From Hyphomicrobiales bacterium (GTDB lineage: Bacteria > Pseudomonadota > Alphaproteobacteria > Rhizobiales > Rhizobiaceae): DNA of 64,000 nt. The stretch covers positions 248,001 through 312,000 of the forward strand of contig UBYA01000008.1 in the NCBI GenBank assembly GCA_900469615.1, in the 5' to 3' direction. Of this stretch, positions 1-8,784 are shown in pieces (within the stretch, counting starts at the first letter, position 1; each line of letters opens with the position of its first letter). Under the pieces are notes generated by a model. The model had not been told where the DNA came from, made no database searches, and saw only the letters and a program-made list of their open reading frames with translations. The position numbers and the translations under genes were made by a program.

Positions 1-40
1 CTTTGTCATCGATTGAGAAGGGCACCCCAAGGAGGCCCGA

Positions 41-913
41 TTGAGCTTTTCTATCGAGCAACTTGCTCGTCATCCCAAGTTCGTAACGGCATTGCGCTTT
101 CTTTCGGAATCGTTGCGTACCCGGTACGATAATGGTCCGAGGATAGCGCGCATGCTTGCCTCGCATCAGCGCTGGCTTATGACGCAGACGGCCTACGCGC
201 TTCATCTTGAATATGATCCGGCCGCACCGGGCTCCGGGCTGACCGTTGTCGCGTTGAGGGATCTCATCATCCGTTATCGTATCGCCAGCCGCAATACGGT
301 CCTGAGCTTCATCGAGGAGCTGCTGACCTATCGCTTCCTGGAGCTGGCGCCGGGGCCCGCGCGCCGTCCGCGCCGTTACGTGCCGACCGAAATCAGCTCC
401 GAGGCGATGTTCGGCTGGTATCTCGCCAATCTGGCTGCCATCGATCTGATCGACGGCGGCGGCCGCGCCGATGCTCTCGCGGCTTCGCCGCGGCTGATGG
501 ATCTGGCGCAGCCGCGCATGGCGCGCAATTGCCTGGCAACGGACGTCTGGCGCGATCCACCCGAATGCGTCGGCCTCTTCCTCTGGACGGAGGCCGGCGG
601 GCTCGTTGTCGATCACATCATGTCGAAACTCGATCTTGGCGGGGCGGGCGGTGACCGAATCGATATCGGCCGTTTTGACGCGCGGATGCTCGCGACGCAT
701 TTCATGATATCGCGAACCCATTTGCAGCGCCTTCTGCGCAAGTCTGCCGAACGCGGAGACATCGGCTGGCATGATGAAGCCAGGAAGACCCGCATGTGGG
801 TTTCGCGTGATTTTCTCGATCAATATTGTCGATGGCAGGCCGTCAAGCTGGCGGCGGTCGATGAGGCTTTTGCCTGGGCACGGTCCGCCGAGGCGAATGG
901 CAGTCCGAGCTAG
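41..913 (+). CDS. Hypothetical protein, possible winged-helix DNA-binding protein
   Basis: I do not recognise this 290-residue protein by name. It starts with TTG, supported by a strong AAGGAGG ribosome binding site at 29-35. The sequence is soluble, with no signal peptide or membrane segment. The N-terminal third contains helices followed by the segment IIRYRIASRNTVLSFIEEL (about residues 75-95), which reads like a helix-turn-helix. A second helix-turn-helix-like stretch, MLATHFMISRTHLQRLLRKS, lies near residues 215-235, just before a W-rich C-terminus. This suggests a DNA-binding regulator with two such elements, but that is inference from pattern only. It stands alone on the plus strand, and the next genes are convergent. 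Confidence 0.6.
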   Translation: MSFSIEQLARHPKFVTALRFLSESLRTRYDNGPRIARMLASHQRWLMTQTAYALHLEYDPAAPGSGLTVVALRDLIIRYRIASRNTVLSFIEELLTYRFLELAPGPARRPRRYVPTEISSEAMFGWYLANLAAIDLIDGGGRADALAASPRLMDLAQPRMARNCLATDVWRDPPECVGLFLWTEAGGLVVDHIMSKLDLGGAGGDRIDIGRFDARMLATHFMISRTHLQRLLRKSAERGDIGWHDEARKTRMWVSRDFLDQYCRWQAVKLAAVDEAFAWARSAEANGSPS

Positions 914-990
914 CCGTGCGCGAAGGAGGGCAGGGTTACGCCCGGTCTTCGGCAAGCACATGACGGGCGCCGCAATTGCGCCGCAACATC

Positions 991-1152
991 TCAAAGGGGG
1001 ATGCTTGCCGTTACCCTCGCAGCATTCGTATCGCGGGAATCGTCCTTGCGGAAATTGCGCGCGCGCTCGAATTCCTCGGCGGCCCGTACCGCAGAGCCGA
1101 TATGGCCGACGGAATCGAATAGGGCGATGAGGGAACGCAAGCTCGAAGACAT
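991..1152 (-). CDS. Small conserved-looking protein, 53 residues
   Basis: A 53-residue frame whose ATG at 1152 is preceded by AGGA about nine bases upstream. The protein is helical and charged, with an N-terminal amphipathic stretch (SSLRSLIALF) and an EEFERARNFR segment, and has no signal peptide. It resembles the very short basic proteins common in rhizobial genomes, but I cannot assign a family. It lies 61 bases downstream of another small frame on the same strand, so the two may share a transcript. A chance frame is not excluded. Confidence 0.5.
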   Translation of the reverse strand: MSSSLRSLIALFDSVGHIGSAVRAAEEFERARNFRKDDSRDTNAARVTASIPL

Positions 1153-1213
1153 GATATAATTCCTGATAATCAAACGCTGTACTGGACGGCCGCGTCTTTC
1201 GCGCCTGTCGGTA

Positions 1214-1405
1214 TCAGCAGGCGCGGAAGTCGGCGAAGATGGTCGTCGGACGGCCGACGCGAGCTGAAACGCCGGTGCCTCGCGCGATCATCTGCTCGTT
1301 GGCAGCGATGCCGAGGTTGCGGTGTCCGTTTGCAGCGCGCAATGGCTCGATGGCGCGGCGCAGGGTATCAAACCCGCAGTGAATAGGACGAAAACGTGCA
1401 GTCAT
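1214..1405 (-). CDS. Small hypothetical protein, 63 residues
   Basis: The frame begins at an ATG at 1405 with AAAGGA ten bases upstream. A longer upstream extension exists but has no ribosome binding site. The product is basic and has no membrane segment. It is rich in R, A and G and ends in RAC. No family is recognised. It is placed with the 53-residue protein just downstream because of strand and spacing. The evidence for expression is only the ribosome binding site and neighbourhood. Confidence 0.4.
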   Translation of the reverse strand: MTARFRPIHCGFDTLRRAIEPLRAANGHRNLGIAANEQMIARGTGVSARVGRPTTIFADFRAC

Positions 1406-1545
1406 GGCCTTGGTTCCTTTAGAGATTCCTCCCAAGACACTGCTATATATTGCAATGCAGCATGAATTTCGCAATGCACATCAAAAGAAGACTGGCATGC
1501 CAAAAATGCATGGCTAGTGTCATTTTTCATTAATTTCTATGAAAA

Positions 1546-2430
1546 TCAGCCTAATATTTCGGCGGTGATATAATTCTTGAAGGCTAAAAGATCGTTCCAG
1601 GCCAACCGCTTGTTGATCGGGGCAGTCAGCAGTTCCTGCGGATGAAGGCTTGCCATGGCCGGCACGGTGCGGCCGAGAATGTCGATTTCGCGCCACTGTC
1701 CGCGCAATCCGTGAATGGTTTCGGCGCCCCCGAAGAAGTGCCGGGCGGTGAAATTGCCGAGCAGCAGCACGGCCTTGGGTTCGGCAAGCGCGATCTGCCG
1801 TTCTATGAACGGACGGCATATCTCGATTTCGGGCGGGGATGGAGCCCGGTTGCCGGGTGGTCTCCACGGAATGACATTGGTCAGCAGGATCTCGTCACGC
1901 CGGAGGCCGATGGCCGCCAGCATCCTGTCGAGCAATTGTCCCGCACGGCCGGCAAACGGTGCGCCTTCGCGGTCGTCGTCGGCGCTCGGCATCGGCCCGA
2001 TCACCATGATGCGGCCTTCCTGCGTGCCGCTTGCAAAGATCGTCGATCGGGCGCTGTTCTTGAGGTTGCAGCCATTGAAAGCTTCGATCGCGGTTTTCAG
2101 TTCACCAAGCGAGCGCGCGCTTTCGGCAGCGAATCGGGCCTGTTCCACGGCTTGTTCGTCGGGGATGGCGGGAGCGGCGCGTGGCGGCGCTGGCTGCGGA
2201 GCCGCCGGCTTTGCGGCCTGGCGGCGATCGGCCTGCGGTCTTGCGGCGGGGGCCGTACTTTCCGCCCGTGGCTGTGTGGCTTGCGATCCCCGTCGTGCGG
2301 CGCGCATGGCTTCGAACTCGACAAACCGATCTACAGGCTGCTCTTCCAGCAGCCAATCGACGCCGGCATCCGCATGGAAATGCAGGAGGGCGGCAAGTTC
2401 GGCCGGTGTGAGGTCGCTTACGGAAATCAT
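1546..2430 (-). CDS. Uracil-DNA glycosylase, family-4-like, divergent
   Basis: Predicted uracil-DNA glycosylase superfamily protein, which would remove uracil from DNA in base excision repair. The 294 residues start with about 45 conserved-looking residues. A proline/alanine-rich linker follows (about 50-90), then the catalytic-type domain. Visible motifs are GPMPSADDD at 145-153 (motif A position), PFAG at 158-161, TNVIPWRPPGNRAPSP at 184-199 and LHP at 262-264 (motif B position). Family-4 enzymes normally bind a 4Fe-4S cluster through four cysteines. This protein has only two (C121 and C205), so a classical cluster cannot form from its own ligands. Motif A is also changed from the usual GEAPG. 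Function as a uracil glycosylase is therefore likely by fold but not certain by residues. Confidence 0.8.
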   Translation of the reverse strand: MISVSDLTPAELAALLHFHADAGVDWLLEEQPVDRFVEFEAMRAARRGSQATQPRAESTAPAARPQADRRQAAKPAAPQPAPPRAAPAIPDEQAVEQARFAAESARSLGELKTAIEAFNGCNLKNSARSTIFASGTQEGRIMVIGPMPSADDDREGAPFAGRAGQLLDRMLAAIGLRRDEILLTNVIPWRPPGNRAPSPPEIEICRPFIERQIALAEPKAVLLLGNFTARHFFGGAETIHGLRGQWREIDILGRTVPAMASLHPQELLTAPINKRLAWNDLLAFKNYITAEILG

Positions 2431-2485
2431 GGCTGAACTCTAGCCAAAGCGCCGCCGGAACGAAAGGGCAGGGAGGCCGTCTCTA

Positions 2486-3775
2486 TCAGGCCGTCCACTG
2501 GCCGATGTCCTCGCGCTCTCCGATGAGGGCAAGTCCATGGGCGATCGACAGCAGTTCGCCGCCGGTTTCGATCCGCTCCTGACCGAAGCGCTCGGTAAAA
2601 ATGCGCCGCACCGCCGGCACGAATGACGTGCCGCCCGTGAGGAACACCTTGTCGATCGCATCGGGCGCTGTGTTCGTGGTCGTCAGCACGTCGTCGAGGG
2701 CGGCCTCGATTCGCGCGAGGTCCTCGGCAATCCAGTTTTCGAAATCGGCGCGGCGAACACTCATGCGGCCGGCCTTGCCGAGCGGCGGAAAGTTGAATTC
2801 GGCCTCTTCCTCGCTCGAAAGCGCCATCTTCGTTGCCGATACGGCCTGATAGAGCGGATAGCCCTCGTCATGTTCGACGAGTTCGATGAAGGTCTCGAGC
2901 TTCTCCGGCTCCAGGCTGCTGCGCACCAGGGTCTTCAGGTCGGCATATTCGCGCGAGGTCTTGAAGATCGAAAGCTGGTTCCAGCGGCCGAAATTGGCAT
3001 AGTAGGAGGTGGGCACCTCCAGCAGCTTGTCGAAGCTTTTGAACAAGCTGCCCTTGCCGATCGCGGGCGAGACGATGTTGTCGATCATCCGGAAGTCGAA
3101 ATGATCGCCGGCGATGCCGACACCAGAATGGCCGATCGGAGTGGCCGACAGCTTGCCGCCATGGGTTTCGAAGCGGATGAGCGAATAGTCCGTCGTACCG
3201 CCGCCGAAGTCGGCAACCAGCACGGTCGCATCCTTCTTCAGATGCTGCGCAAAATAGAAGGCGGCCGCCACCGGCTCGTAGACATAATGGATTTCCGGAA
3301 AGCCGAACCGCGACAGGGCCTCGTTGTAGCGTTCCGTGGCGAGCGCCGGATCGGGATTGGCTCCGGCGAAGTGCACCGGGCGGCCGGCGACGATCCGCGA
3401 GACGTCGTCTGGCCAGCCCTCTCCGGCATAGGCTCGCAGGCGCCGCACGAAGATCTCCATCAGATCTTCGAAGCGATGACGCTTGGCGAAGATCAGCGTG
3501 CCCTGGAAGAGCGCGCTTGCGGCAAAGGTCTTGATCGACTGCAGGAAGCGGCAGTCCCCCGGATTGTCGATGAATTGCCGGATGGCTGCGTGCCCGGCCT
3601 CGACTTTCAGCGCCGCGGCGCCCATCCCGGGGTCCTTCATGAAGGAAAGCGCCGTGCGCATGCTGTCGGCGGTGCCGGCGGCGCTGTGGAAGGCGACCGA
3701 ATGCGTTTCGGGCCCATCGGCCATCGCCAGAACCGTATTCGTCGTGCCGAAGTCGAAACCAAGCGCCCGAGCCAT
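2486..3775 (-). CDS. Hsp70 family protein, YegD-like
   Basis: A 429-residue actin-like ATPase of the Hsp70/DnaK superfamily, of the YegD type that carries the nucleotide-binding domain without a standard substrate-binding domain. The phosphate-1 loop GFDFGTTNTV is at the N-terminus. The phosphate-2 motif VADFGGGTTDYSLI lies near the middle, and the adenosine motif VFLTGGTSFVPAVRRIF near the C-terminus. The start was chosen at 3775 because AAGGAG lies seven bases upstream; an upstream in-frame start has no such site. No DnaJ or GrpE gene is adjacent, so a client cannot be inferred. Its cellular role is unknown in general. Confidence 0.9.
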   Translation of the reverse strand: MARALGFDFGTTNTVLAMADGPETHSVAFHSAAGTADSMRTALSFMKDPGMGAAALKVEAGHAAIRQFIDNPGDCRFLQSIKTFAASALFQGTLIFAKRHRFEDLMEIFVRRLRAYAGEGWPDDVSRIVAGRPVHFAGANPDPALATERYNEALSRFGFPEIHYVYEPVAAAFYFAQHLKKDATVLVADFGGGTTDYSLIRFETHGGKLSATPIGHSGVGIAGDHFDFRMIDNIVSPAIGKGSLFKSFDKLLEVPTSYYANFGRWNQLSIFKTSREYADLKTLVRSSLEPEKLETFIELVEHDEGYPLYQAVSATKMALSSEEEAEFNFPPLGKAGRMSVRRADFENWIAEDLARIEAALDDVLTTTNTAPDAIDKVFLTGGTSFVPAVRRIFTERFGQERIETGGELLSIAHGLALIGEREDIGQWTA

Positions 3776-4003
3776 GCCCGCACTCCTTTCCGTCGAAATT
3801 GTCTGGATTGGGGCCAAGCCCCCTGAGAGACGCTAGACGCGCCATGTCGCAAAGAGGGCGCGTCATGACACGGCCGAGCCTCAAGTTCAAGCCGTGGCAA
3901 AGCCTTTATTTGTTGTCGCCGTATCCGCTGACCGCGTTCGGCCGCTGGAGGCGGGCTGGGATAACCGATATGTGGAACGGGCGCCTCTCGGCGCCCGTCG
4001 ATC
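3776..4003. other. Intergenic region with hairpin after the RND gene
   Basis: This non-coding gap contains a perfect 9-bp inverted repeat (ACGGGCGCC, loop TCTC, GGCGCCCGT) at 3977-3998. It lies directly after the RND permease stop on the minus strand. There is no T tract, so it may be a weak terminator or a 3' stabilising hairpin. The rest should hold the Hsp70 gene promoter, but I see no convincing promoter boxes. Confidence 0.5.
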
Positions 4004-7000
4004 TCATTCGGCAGCGATAGCCGCAGGCGGCTCCTTGTGGTGCCGATCCTTGTCTTTCCGCTTGCCGAAACGGCCGAGGAAATCGTTCAGGCGGTTCATC
4101 TCAAGGAAGATGACCGGCGTGATGAACAGCGTCAGGATCTGCGAAACCACCAGGCCGCCGACGACCGCGATGCCGAGCGGCTGACGCAGCTCGGAGCTGG
4201 CGCCGCCGCCGACGGCGATCGGCAGCGCGCCGAGCAGGGCGCAGAAGGTCGTCATCATGATCGGGCGGAAACGGCGGACGCAGGCTTCGTGGATCGCTTC
4301 CGCCGGCGCTATGCCGGGGGTCGATCGAAGCGTTTCGAGCGCCACGTCGATCATCATGATCGCGTTCTTCTTGACGATGCCGATCAGCATCAACAGCCCG
4401 ATCAGCGCGATGATCGACAGGTCGAAGCCGAAGACCTTCAGGGCAAGCAGCGCGCCGAGAGCGGCAGCTGGCAGACCTGAAAGAATGGTCAGCGGATGGA
4501 TGAAGCTCTCGTAGAGAACGCCCAGAACCACGTAGATCGTCAAGACCGCGGCCAGGATCAGGTAAGGCGTGCTCCCCTGCGACTGCTGGAAGATCTGTGC
4601 CGTACCGCCATAGGACGTGAAGACGTCCGCCGGCATGTTGATATCCTTCTTGATCTGTTCGATCTGTGCCGTGGCGTCGCCGAGCGCTTCGCCGGCGGGC
4701 AGGTTGAAGGACACGGTGGTCGAGACGAGCTGGCCGGTCTGGTTGATGGTGACAGGGCCGGTCGTGCGCTGGACGTGGGCGAAGTTGGACAGGGGAACGA
4801 GCGCGCCGCTCGCCGAAGCGATCTGGATTTCCTGCAGCTTCTGGTCGTCCCAGGGCGTGCTGGTGTCGAATTCGACGATCACGTCGTAGCTGTCGCCGGT
4901 CGACTGGATCTGCGCGGCGGCATAACCGCCGAAGCCTTCCTCCAGCGAGGTGCGCAGCTGATTGTCGTTGATGCCGTAGGCGGCCGCCTTTTCGGTGTCG
5001 ACGACGATATTGGCCTGCAGGGCGTTGTTCTGGGCGTCGGAAGCAACGTCCGTGAAGCGCGGGTCGCGGCTCATCGCATCCTGGATCTTGCCGGCCCACA
5101 GGTTGGTCTGGTCGGCACTCAGGGCTTGAATGACGAGCTGATACTGGCTGGCGGTCTGGCGGCCGCCGAAGCGCAGGCTCTGCTGCGGAGTGATATAGGC
5201 CTTGAGGCCGGCGATCGTGCTGATGCTTGCGCGCAGCTCGCGCAGCGTCTTGTCGAGCGGCTCGCGCTGATCCTTGGCCTTCAGCTCGACATACATCGTG
5301 CCGTTGTTCAGCGGCTGGCGGGCGTTGCCGCCGACGATGGACATGACGTGGGCGACGGCGGGGTTTTGCTTGACGAGAGCGGCCGCCTGGTTCTGCAGGT
5401 TCTGCATCGCGGGATAGGAAATATCCTGCCGCGCCTGCGTGGAGATCGACAGCCGGCCGATGTCTTCCGTCGGGAAGAAGCTCGCCGGCAGGATCATGAA
5501 GAGGTAGACCGAAAGCGCGACCGAGCCGAGGAAGCACAGCAGGACCGTGCCGCGATGGCGCAGGCACCAGGCGACGCCTCGGTCATAGCTCCGCTGGGTC
5601 CAGTCGAAACCGGCGTTGAAGAGACGCACCGGATAGGGCGGTTCTCCGTGGCCTGCCGACAGCCGCGAGCTCAGCATCGGCGTGACGGTGAGCGAAACGA
5701 CGGCGGAAGAGACGATGGCGATGGCGACGACCATGCCGAATTCGTTGAAGATGCGCCCGACGACGCCGCCCATGAGCAGGATCGGGATGAAGACGGCGAT
5801 CAGCGAGATCGACATCGATATGATGGTGTAGCTGACTTCTGCCGACCCTTTCAGTGCCGCCTCGAGCACAGGCATGCCTTCCTCGACATGCCGCAATATG
5901 TTCTCGAGCATGACGATGGCGTCATCCACCACCAGGCCGACCGCGAGCGTCAATCCCAGCAGGGAGATGTTGTCGATACTGTATCCGAGCACATACATCA
6001 TGCCGAAGGTGGCAACGAGCGACAGCGGCACGGCAAGGCCCGGAATGATCGTTGCCGTCACATGGCCGGTGAAGAGATAGATCACCAGCACGACGAGGCC
6101 GATCGTCAGCATCAGCGTGAACTTTACGTCCGAAATCGCATCGCGGATCGGCTTGGCCGAATCGTTCATGACGGTCGTCTTTACCGATGCCGGTATTTCC
6201 GCGTGCAGTTGCGGCAGCTTGGCGTTGATGGCATCGACGACATCGACCGTGTTGGCATCGGGCTGCCGCTGGATGGCGAGAATGATCGCCCGCTTTCCAT
6301 CGTACCACGAGCCGGTATTGGTGTTTTCCACGCTGTCCTGCACATCTGCGACATCGCTGAGATGGATCGGTGCGCCGTTGGGATTCGCGATGACGAGAGA
6401 GCGGAATTCGGCAGCGTTGGTGCGCTGGGTATTGGCATTGATGGTCATGCTCTGCGAGTTGTTCTGCAGAGTGCCGACCGGGACCTGGCTGTTGGCGTTG
6501 ACCAGCGCATTGTTGACGGTATCGATGCCGATGCTGCGATCCTGCAGCTTGGCGGGGTCGACCTCGACGCGCACGGCATAAGTCTGAGCGCCGAAAACCG
6601 TCACTTCCGCCACACCCGGAAGCGTCGACAGCGACGGCGAAATAATGTCTTCGGCAATCTCGTCGAGCTTGCTTCGCGGCATCGTGTCGCTCTGCACGGC
6701 AAGCAGCATGACCGGCGCGTCGGCCGGGTTTGTCTTGCGATAGCTCGGCGGTGTCGTCAGGTTGTCGGGCAATTGCCGCGTCGCATGCGAGATTGCCGCC
6801 TGAACGTCGGCGGCGGCGGCATCGATATCGCGGTTGAGGTCGAACTGCAGGACGATGCTGGTATTGCCGAGCGAGTTCGTCGACGAAATTTCACTGATGC
6901 CGGGAATGGTCTCGAACTGCTTGATCAGCGGCGTCGAAACCGAAGTCGCCATGGTCTGCGGCGAAGCGCCGCTCAATTGCGCCGTCACGTTGATTGTCGG

Positions 7001-7123
7001 GAAGTCGACCTGCGGCAGGGCCGCGACGGGCACGAGCTGATAGCCCGCCAGGCCCGCCATGACCACACCTAGGGCCAGAAGCGTTGTCGCGACCGGCCGC
7101 TGGATACAGAAGCTGGGGATCAT
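4004..7123 (-). CDS. RND multidrug efflux permease (MdtB/MdtC/AcrB family)
   Basis: Inner-membrane proton/drug antiporter of the hydrophobe-amphiphile RND family, 1039 residues, the normal full length. The N-terminus (SFCIQRPVATTLLALGVVM) is the first membrane segment. The paired aspartates of the proton relay are visible in LAVGLVVDDAIVMLEN in the fourth membrane helix near residue 400. The two large periplasmic loops and the duplicated second half (GIVKKNAIMMIDVALE) are intact. It overlaps the adaptor gene by four bases (7120-7123), so the two are translationally coupled. No outer-membrane channel gene or local regulator is adjacent, so it probably uses a TolC-like channel encoded elsewhere. 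Similarity is closest, from memory, to MdtB/MdtC-type pumps. Confidence 0.95.
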   Translation of the reverse strand: MIPSFCIQRPVATTLLALGVVMAGLAGYQLVPVAALPQVDFPTINVTAQLSGASPQTMATSVSTPLIKQFETIPGISEISSTNSLGNTSIVLQFDLNRDIDAAAADVQAAISHATRQLPDNLTTPPSYRKTNPADAPVMLLAVQSDTMPRSKLDEIAEDIISPSLSTLPGVAEVTVFGAQTYAVRVEVDPAKLQDRSIGIDTVNNALVNANSQVPVGTLQNNSQSMTINANTQRTNAAEFRSLVIANPNGAPIHLSDVADVQDSVENTNTGSWYDGKRAIILAIQRQPDANTVDVVDAINAKLPQLHAEIPASVKTTVMNDSAKPIRDAISDVKFTLMLTIGLVVLVIYLFTGHVTATIIPGLAVPLSLVATFGMMYVLGYSIDNISLLGLTLAVGLVVDDAIVMLENILRHVEEGMPVLEAALKGSAEVSYTIISMSISLIAVFIPILLMGGVVGRIFNEFGMVVAIAIVSSAVVSLTVTPMLSSRLSAGHGEPPYPVRLFNAGFDWTQRSYDRGVAWCLRHRGTVLLCFLGSVALSVYLFMILPASFFPTEDIGRLSISTQARQDISYPAMQNLQNQAAALVKQNPAVAHVMSIVGGNARQPLNNGTMYVELKAKDQREPLDKTLRELRASISTIAGLKAYITPQQSLRFGGRQTASQYQLVIQALSADQTNLWAGKIQDAMSRDPRFTDVASDAQNNALQANIVVDTEKAAAYGINDNQLRTSLEEGFGGYAAAQIQSTGDSYDVIVEFDTSTPWDDQKLQEIQIASASGALVPLSNFAHVQRTTGPVTINQTGQLVSTTVSFNLPAGEALGDATAQIEQIKKDINMPADVFTSYGGTAQIFQQSQGSTPYLILAAVLTIYVVLGVLYESFIHPLTILSGLPAAALGALLALKVFGFDLSIIALIGLLMLIGIVKKNAIMMIDVALETLRSTPGIAPAEAIHEACVRRFRPIMMTTFCALLGALPIAVGGGASSELRQPLGIAVVGGLVVSQILTLFITPVIFLEMNRLNDFLGRFGKRKDKDRHHKEPPAAIAAE

Positions 7124-8358
7124 TGCTGCGCTCCGACAGAGATCGTTTCGGTTTTCTGACCCGACTGATCGTCAGCCGAGGCGACTTTCTGCGGTGCGGC
7201 GTCGTTGAATTGCTCGACGACGCTCTGGCCGTCGTTCAACTGTACCTGCCCCTCGGTCACGACATGGTCGCCTTCCGAAAGACCCTTGGCGATAGCGGTG
7301 TAGGCGCCGTTCTGCCGCGCGACGGTGACGGGCGTGATATGCGCCTTGTTGTCTTTTATGACGAAGGCATAAAAGCCATCGGGGCCGGGGCTGATCGCAA
7401 CCGTAGGCGCGACGATGACCGGCTGGTTGTCATTGAAATGCACGACGATGTTGACCGACTGGCCGGGCCAGATGGCGCCGTTGGCATTGTCGAACTTCGC
7501 CTTGGCGAGAATGGTGCCCGAAGCGGCGTCGACCTGGTTGTCGTAGAAGCTCATGGTGCCGTTGCGCGTCTTGCCTTCCGCCGAACGGGGCACGGTGCTG
7601 ACCGGCACCGTGCCGGCCTTCATCGCTTCCTCAAGCTCCCGCAGATGGCTTTCCTGCAGGTGGAACTTGACGTAGATCGGATTGTATTGCGCTATCGAGA
7701 CGATCGCCGTTCCCGCGCTGACATAGGCGCCGATGCTCAGCTGAACATCGCCGAGGCGACCGTCATACGGCGCTCGGATTTCCGTGTGTTCCAGCAGCAC
7801 CTGGTCGGATGCAAGCTGCGCCTTGTCGCCATTGACAGTCGCAATCGCCGTATCGCGCGCCGCGACGGCCTGATCGACCGTCTGCTGCGTGCCGGCGTTG
7901 TTGAGCAGGCTCTTGGCTCGCGACAGCGCCGTCTCCGCTTCGGCGAGCGTCGCCTGGTCCTTTGCCAACGTAGCCTGATCCTTGTCGACCGCGGCTTGCG
8001 CGGTACGCGGATCGAGCTTGGCAATGAGGTCGCCGGCTTTGACCATCGCGCCGTCCTGTGCCTCGATCGCGACGACGAGGCCGGCTTCCTGAGCCGCAAT
8101 CGTCGTCGTATCCTGGGCATCGGCCCAGCCGGTTGCCGTCACGTCGTTCGGCAATGTCGTTTTCGTCACGGCGACTGTCTTGACGGTCACAGGCTGAGCG
8201 TCGCGCTTGTGGGTGCCGGCCGCGGTGTTGCCGCCAGCCTTGGTTTCTGCGGAAGCCTGATCGACGAAGGACGAAAGAAAAGGAATACGATCGCGATAAC
8301 CCCAGACAACAAGGGCTGCTACGACTAGAAGGCCGAGGGGAAGCCAGAATTTTTTCAT
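7120..8358 (-). CDS. RND efflux periplasmic adaptor subunit (MdtA/AcrA type)
   Basis: Membrane fusion protein linking the downstream RND permease to an outer-membrane channel, 412 residues. It has an N-terminal membrane anchor (KKFWLPLGLLVVAALVVWGY). A lipoyl-like half-motif follows, then an alpha-helical hairpin rich in K, A, D and Q heptads (TAQAAVDKDQATLAKDQ). The second lipoyl half (IRAPYDGRLGDVQ) and beta-barrel domains come after. The ATG at 8358 was chosen because it starts the membrane anchor directly. The upstream extension is not anchor-like, although the ribosome binding site at 8358 is weak. The stop overlaps the permease start as ATGA. Confidence 0.93.
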   Translation of the reverse strand: MKKFWLPLGLLVVAALVVWGYRDRIPFLSSFVDQASAETKAGGNTAAGTHKRDAQPVTVKTVAVTKTTLPNDVTATGWADAQDTTTIAAQEAGLVVAIEAQDGAMVKAGDLIAKLDPRTAQAAVDKDQATLAKDQATLAEAETALSRAKSLLNNAGTQQTVDQAVAARDTAIATVNGDKAQLASDQVLLEHTEIRAPYDGRLGDVQLSIGAYVSAGTAIVSIAQYNPIYVKFHLQESHLRELEEAMKAGTVPVSTVPRSAEGKTRNGTMSFYDNQVDAASGTILAKAKFDNANGAIWPGQSVNIVVHFNDNQPVIVAPTVAISPGPDGFYAFVIKDNKAHITPVTVARQNGAYTAIAKGLSEGDHVVTEGQVQLNDGQSVVEQFNDAAPQKVASADDQSGQKTETISVGAQQ

Positions 8359-8784
8359 ATTTAAAGAACCGGTCGAGGCAAGTTGCAAGGAAACGCGACG
8401 ACATCGAAGTGTATCTATTGCGCCGCACAACAAAGACGGGTTTCGCCGCAATTCATCACATCGCCGTTATCGCTAACGTTCGGTAATTCTGTCCCTATAA
8501 CGCGAATTCATGAACGCTGATCCAGCGCAATTTACCACAGTTCGGCAGGACGAAAAATTAAAGCTTGGAAAGCTTTCGGAATGCCGGAGCTTTTGCAATG
8601 CAGCAAGCAGTCAAATGGCTATTTTTTGATTGCCGTTATGTAATAATCGGGCGGCAGAACAGCCTTATGCGGCATTTATAGTCAGGAGAACAGTCGCAAC
8701 GCTCATGGCGGATGCGATGATTGCTCACGGAATTGTGTTGTCGGGCCCTGTTTGCAAGGGCCCGCTCCTTGTTCGCGAAATCTT
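8359..8784. other. 426-base intergenic region
   Basis: No convincing gene is present. The region is locally AT-rich around 8560-8660 and should carry the promoter of the adaptor/RND operon. It also carries the 3' end of the SDR transcript, with a hairpin listed separately at 8742-8764. I see no regulator gene or clear operator. Confidence 0.4.
8742..8764 (-). terminator. Hairpin downstream of the SDR gene
   Basis: A perfect 7-bp inverted repeat, CGGGCCC and GGGCCCG with a nine-base loop, lies 20 bases after the SDR stop codon. There is no run of T residues, so this is either a weak terminator or a 3' stabiliser. Confidence 0.45.

Noticed and set aside
4496..7072. Long 858-codon open frame on the plus strand across the RND gene
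   Set aside because: It is antisense to a clear RND permease, has an R/D/H-rich unnatural composition and no ribosome binding site. High GC content creates such mirror frames.
4004..8358. Complete tripartite efflux operon including outer-membrane channel
   Set aside because: Only the adaptor and permease are present; the genes on both sides (Hsp70-like and SDR) are unrelated.
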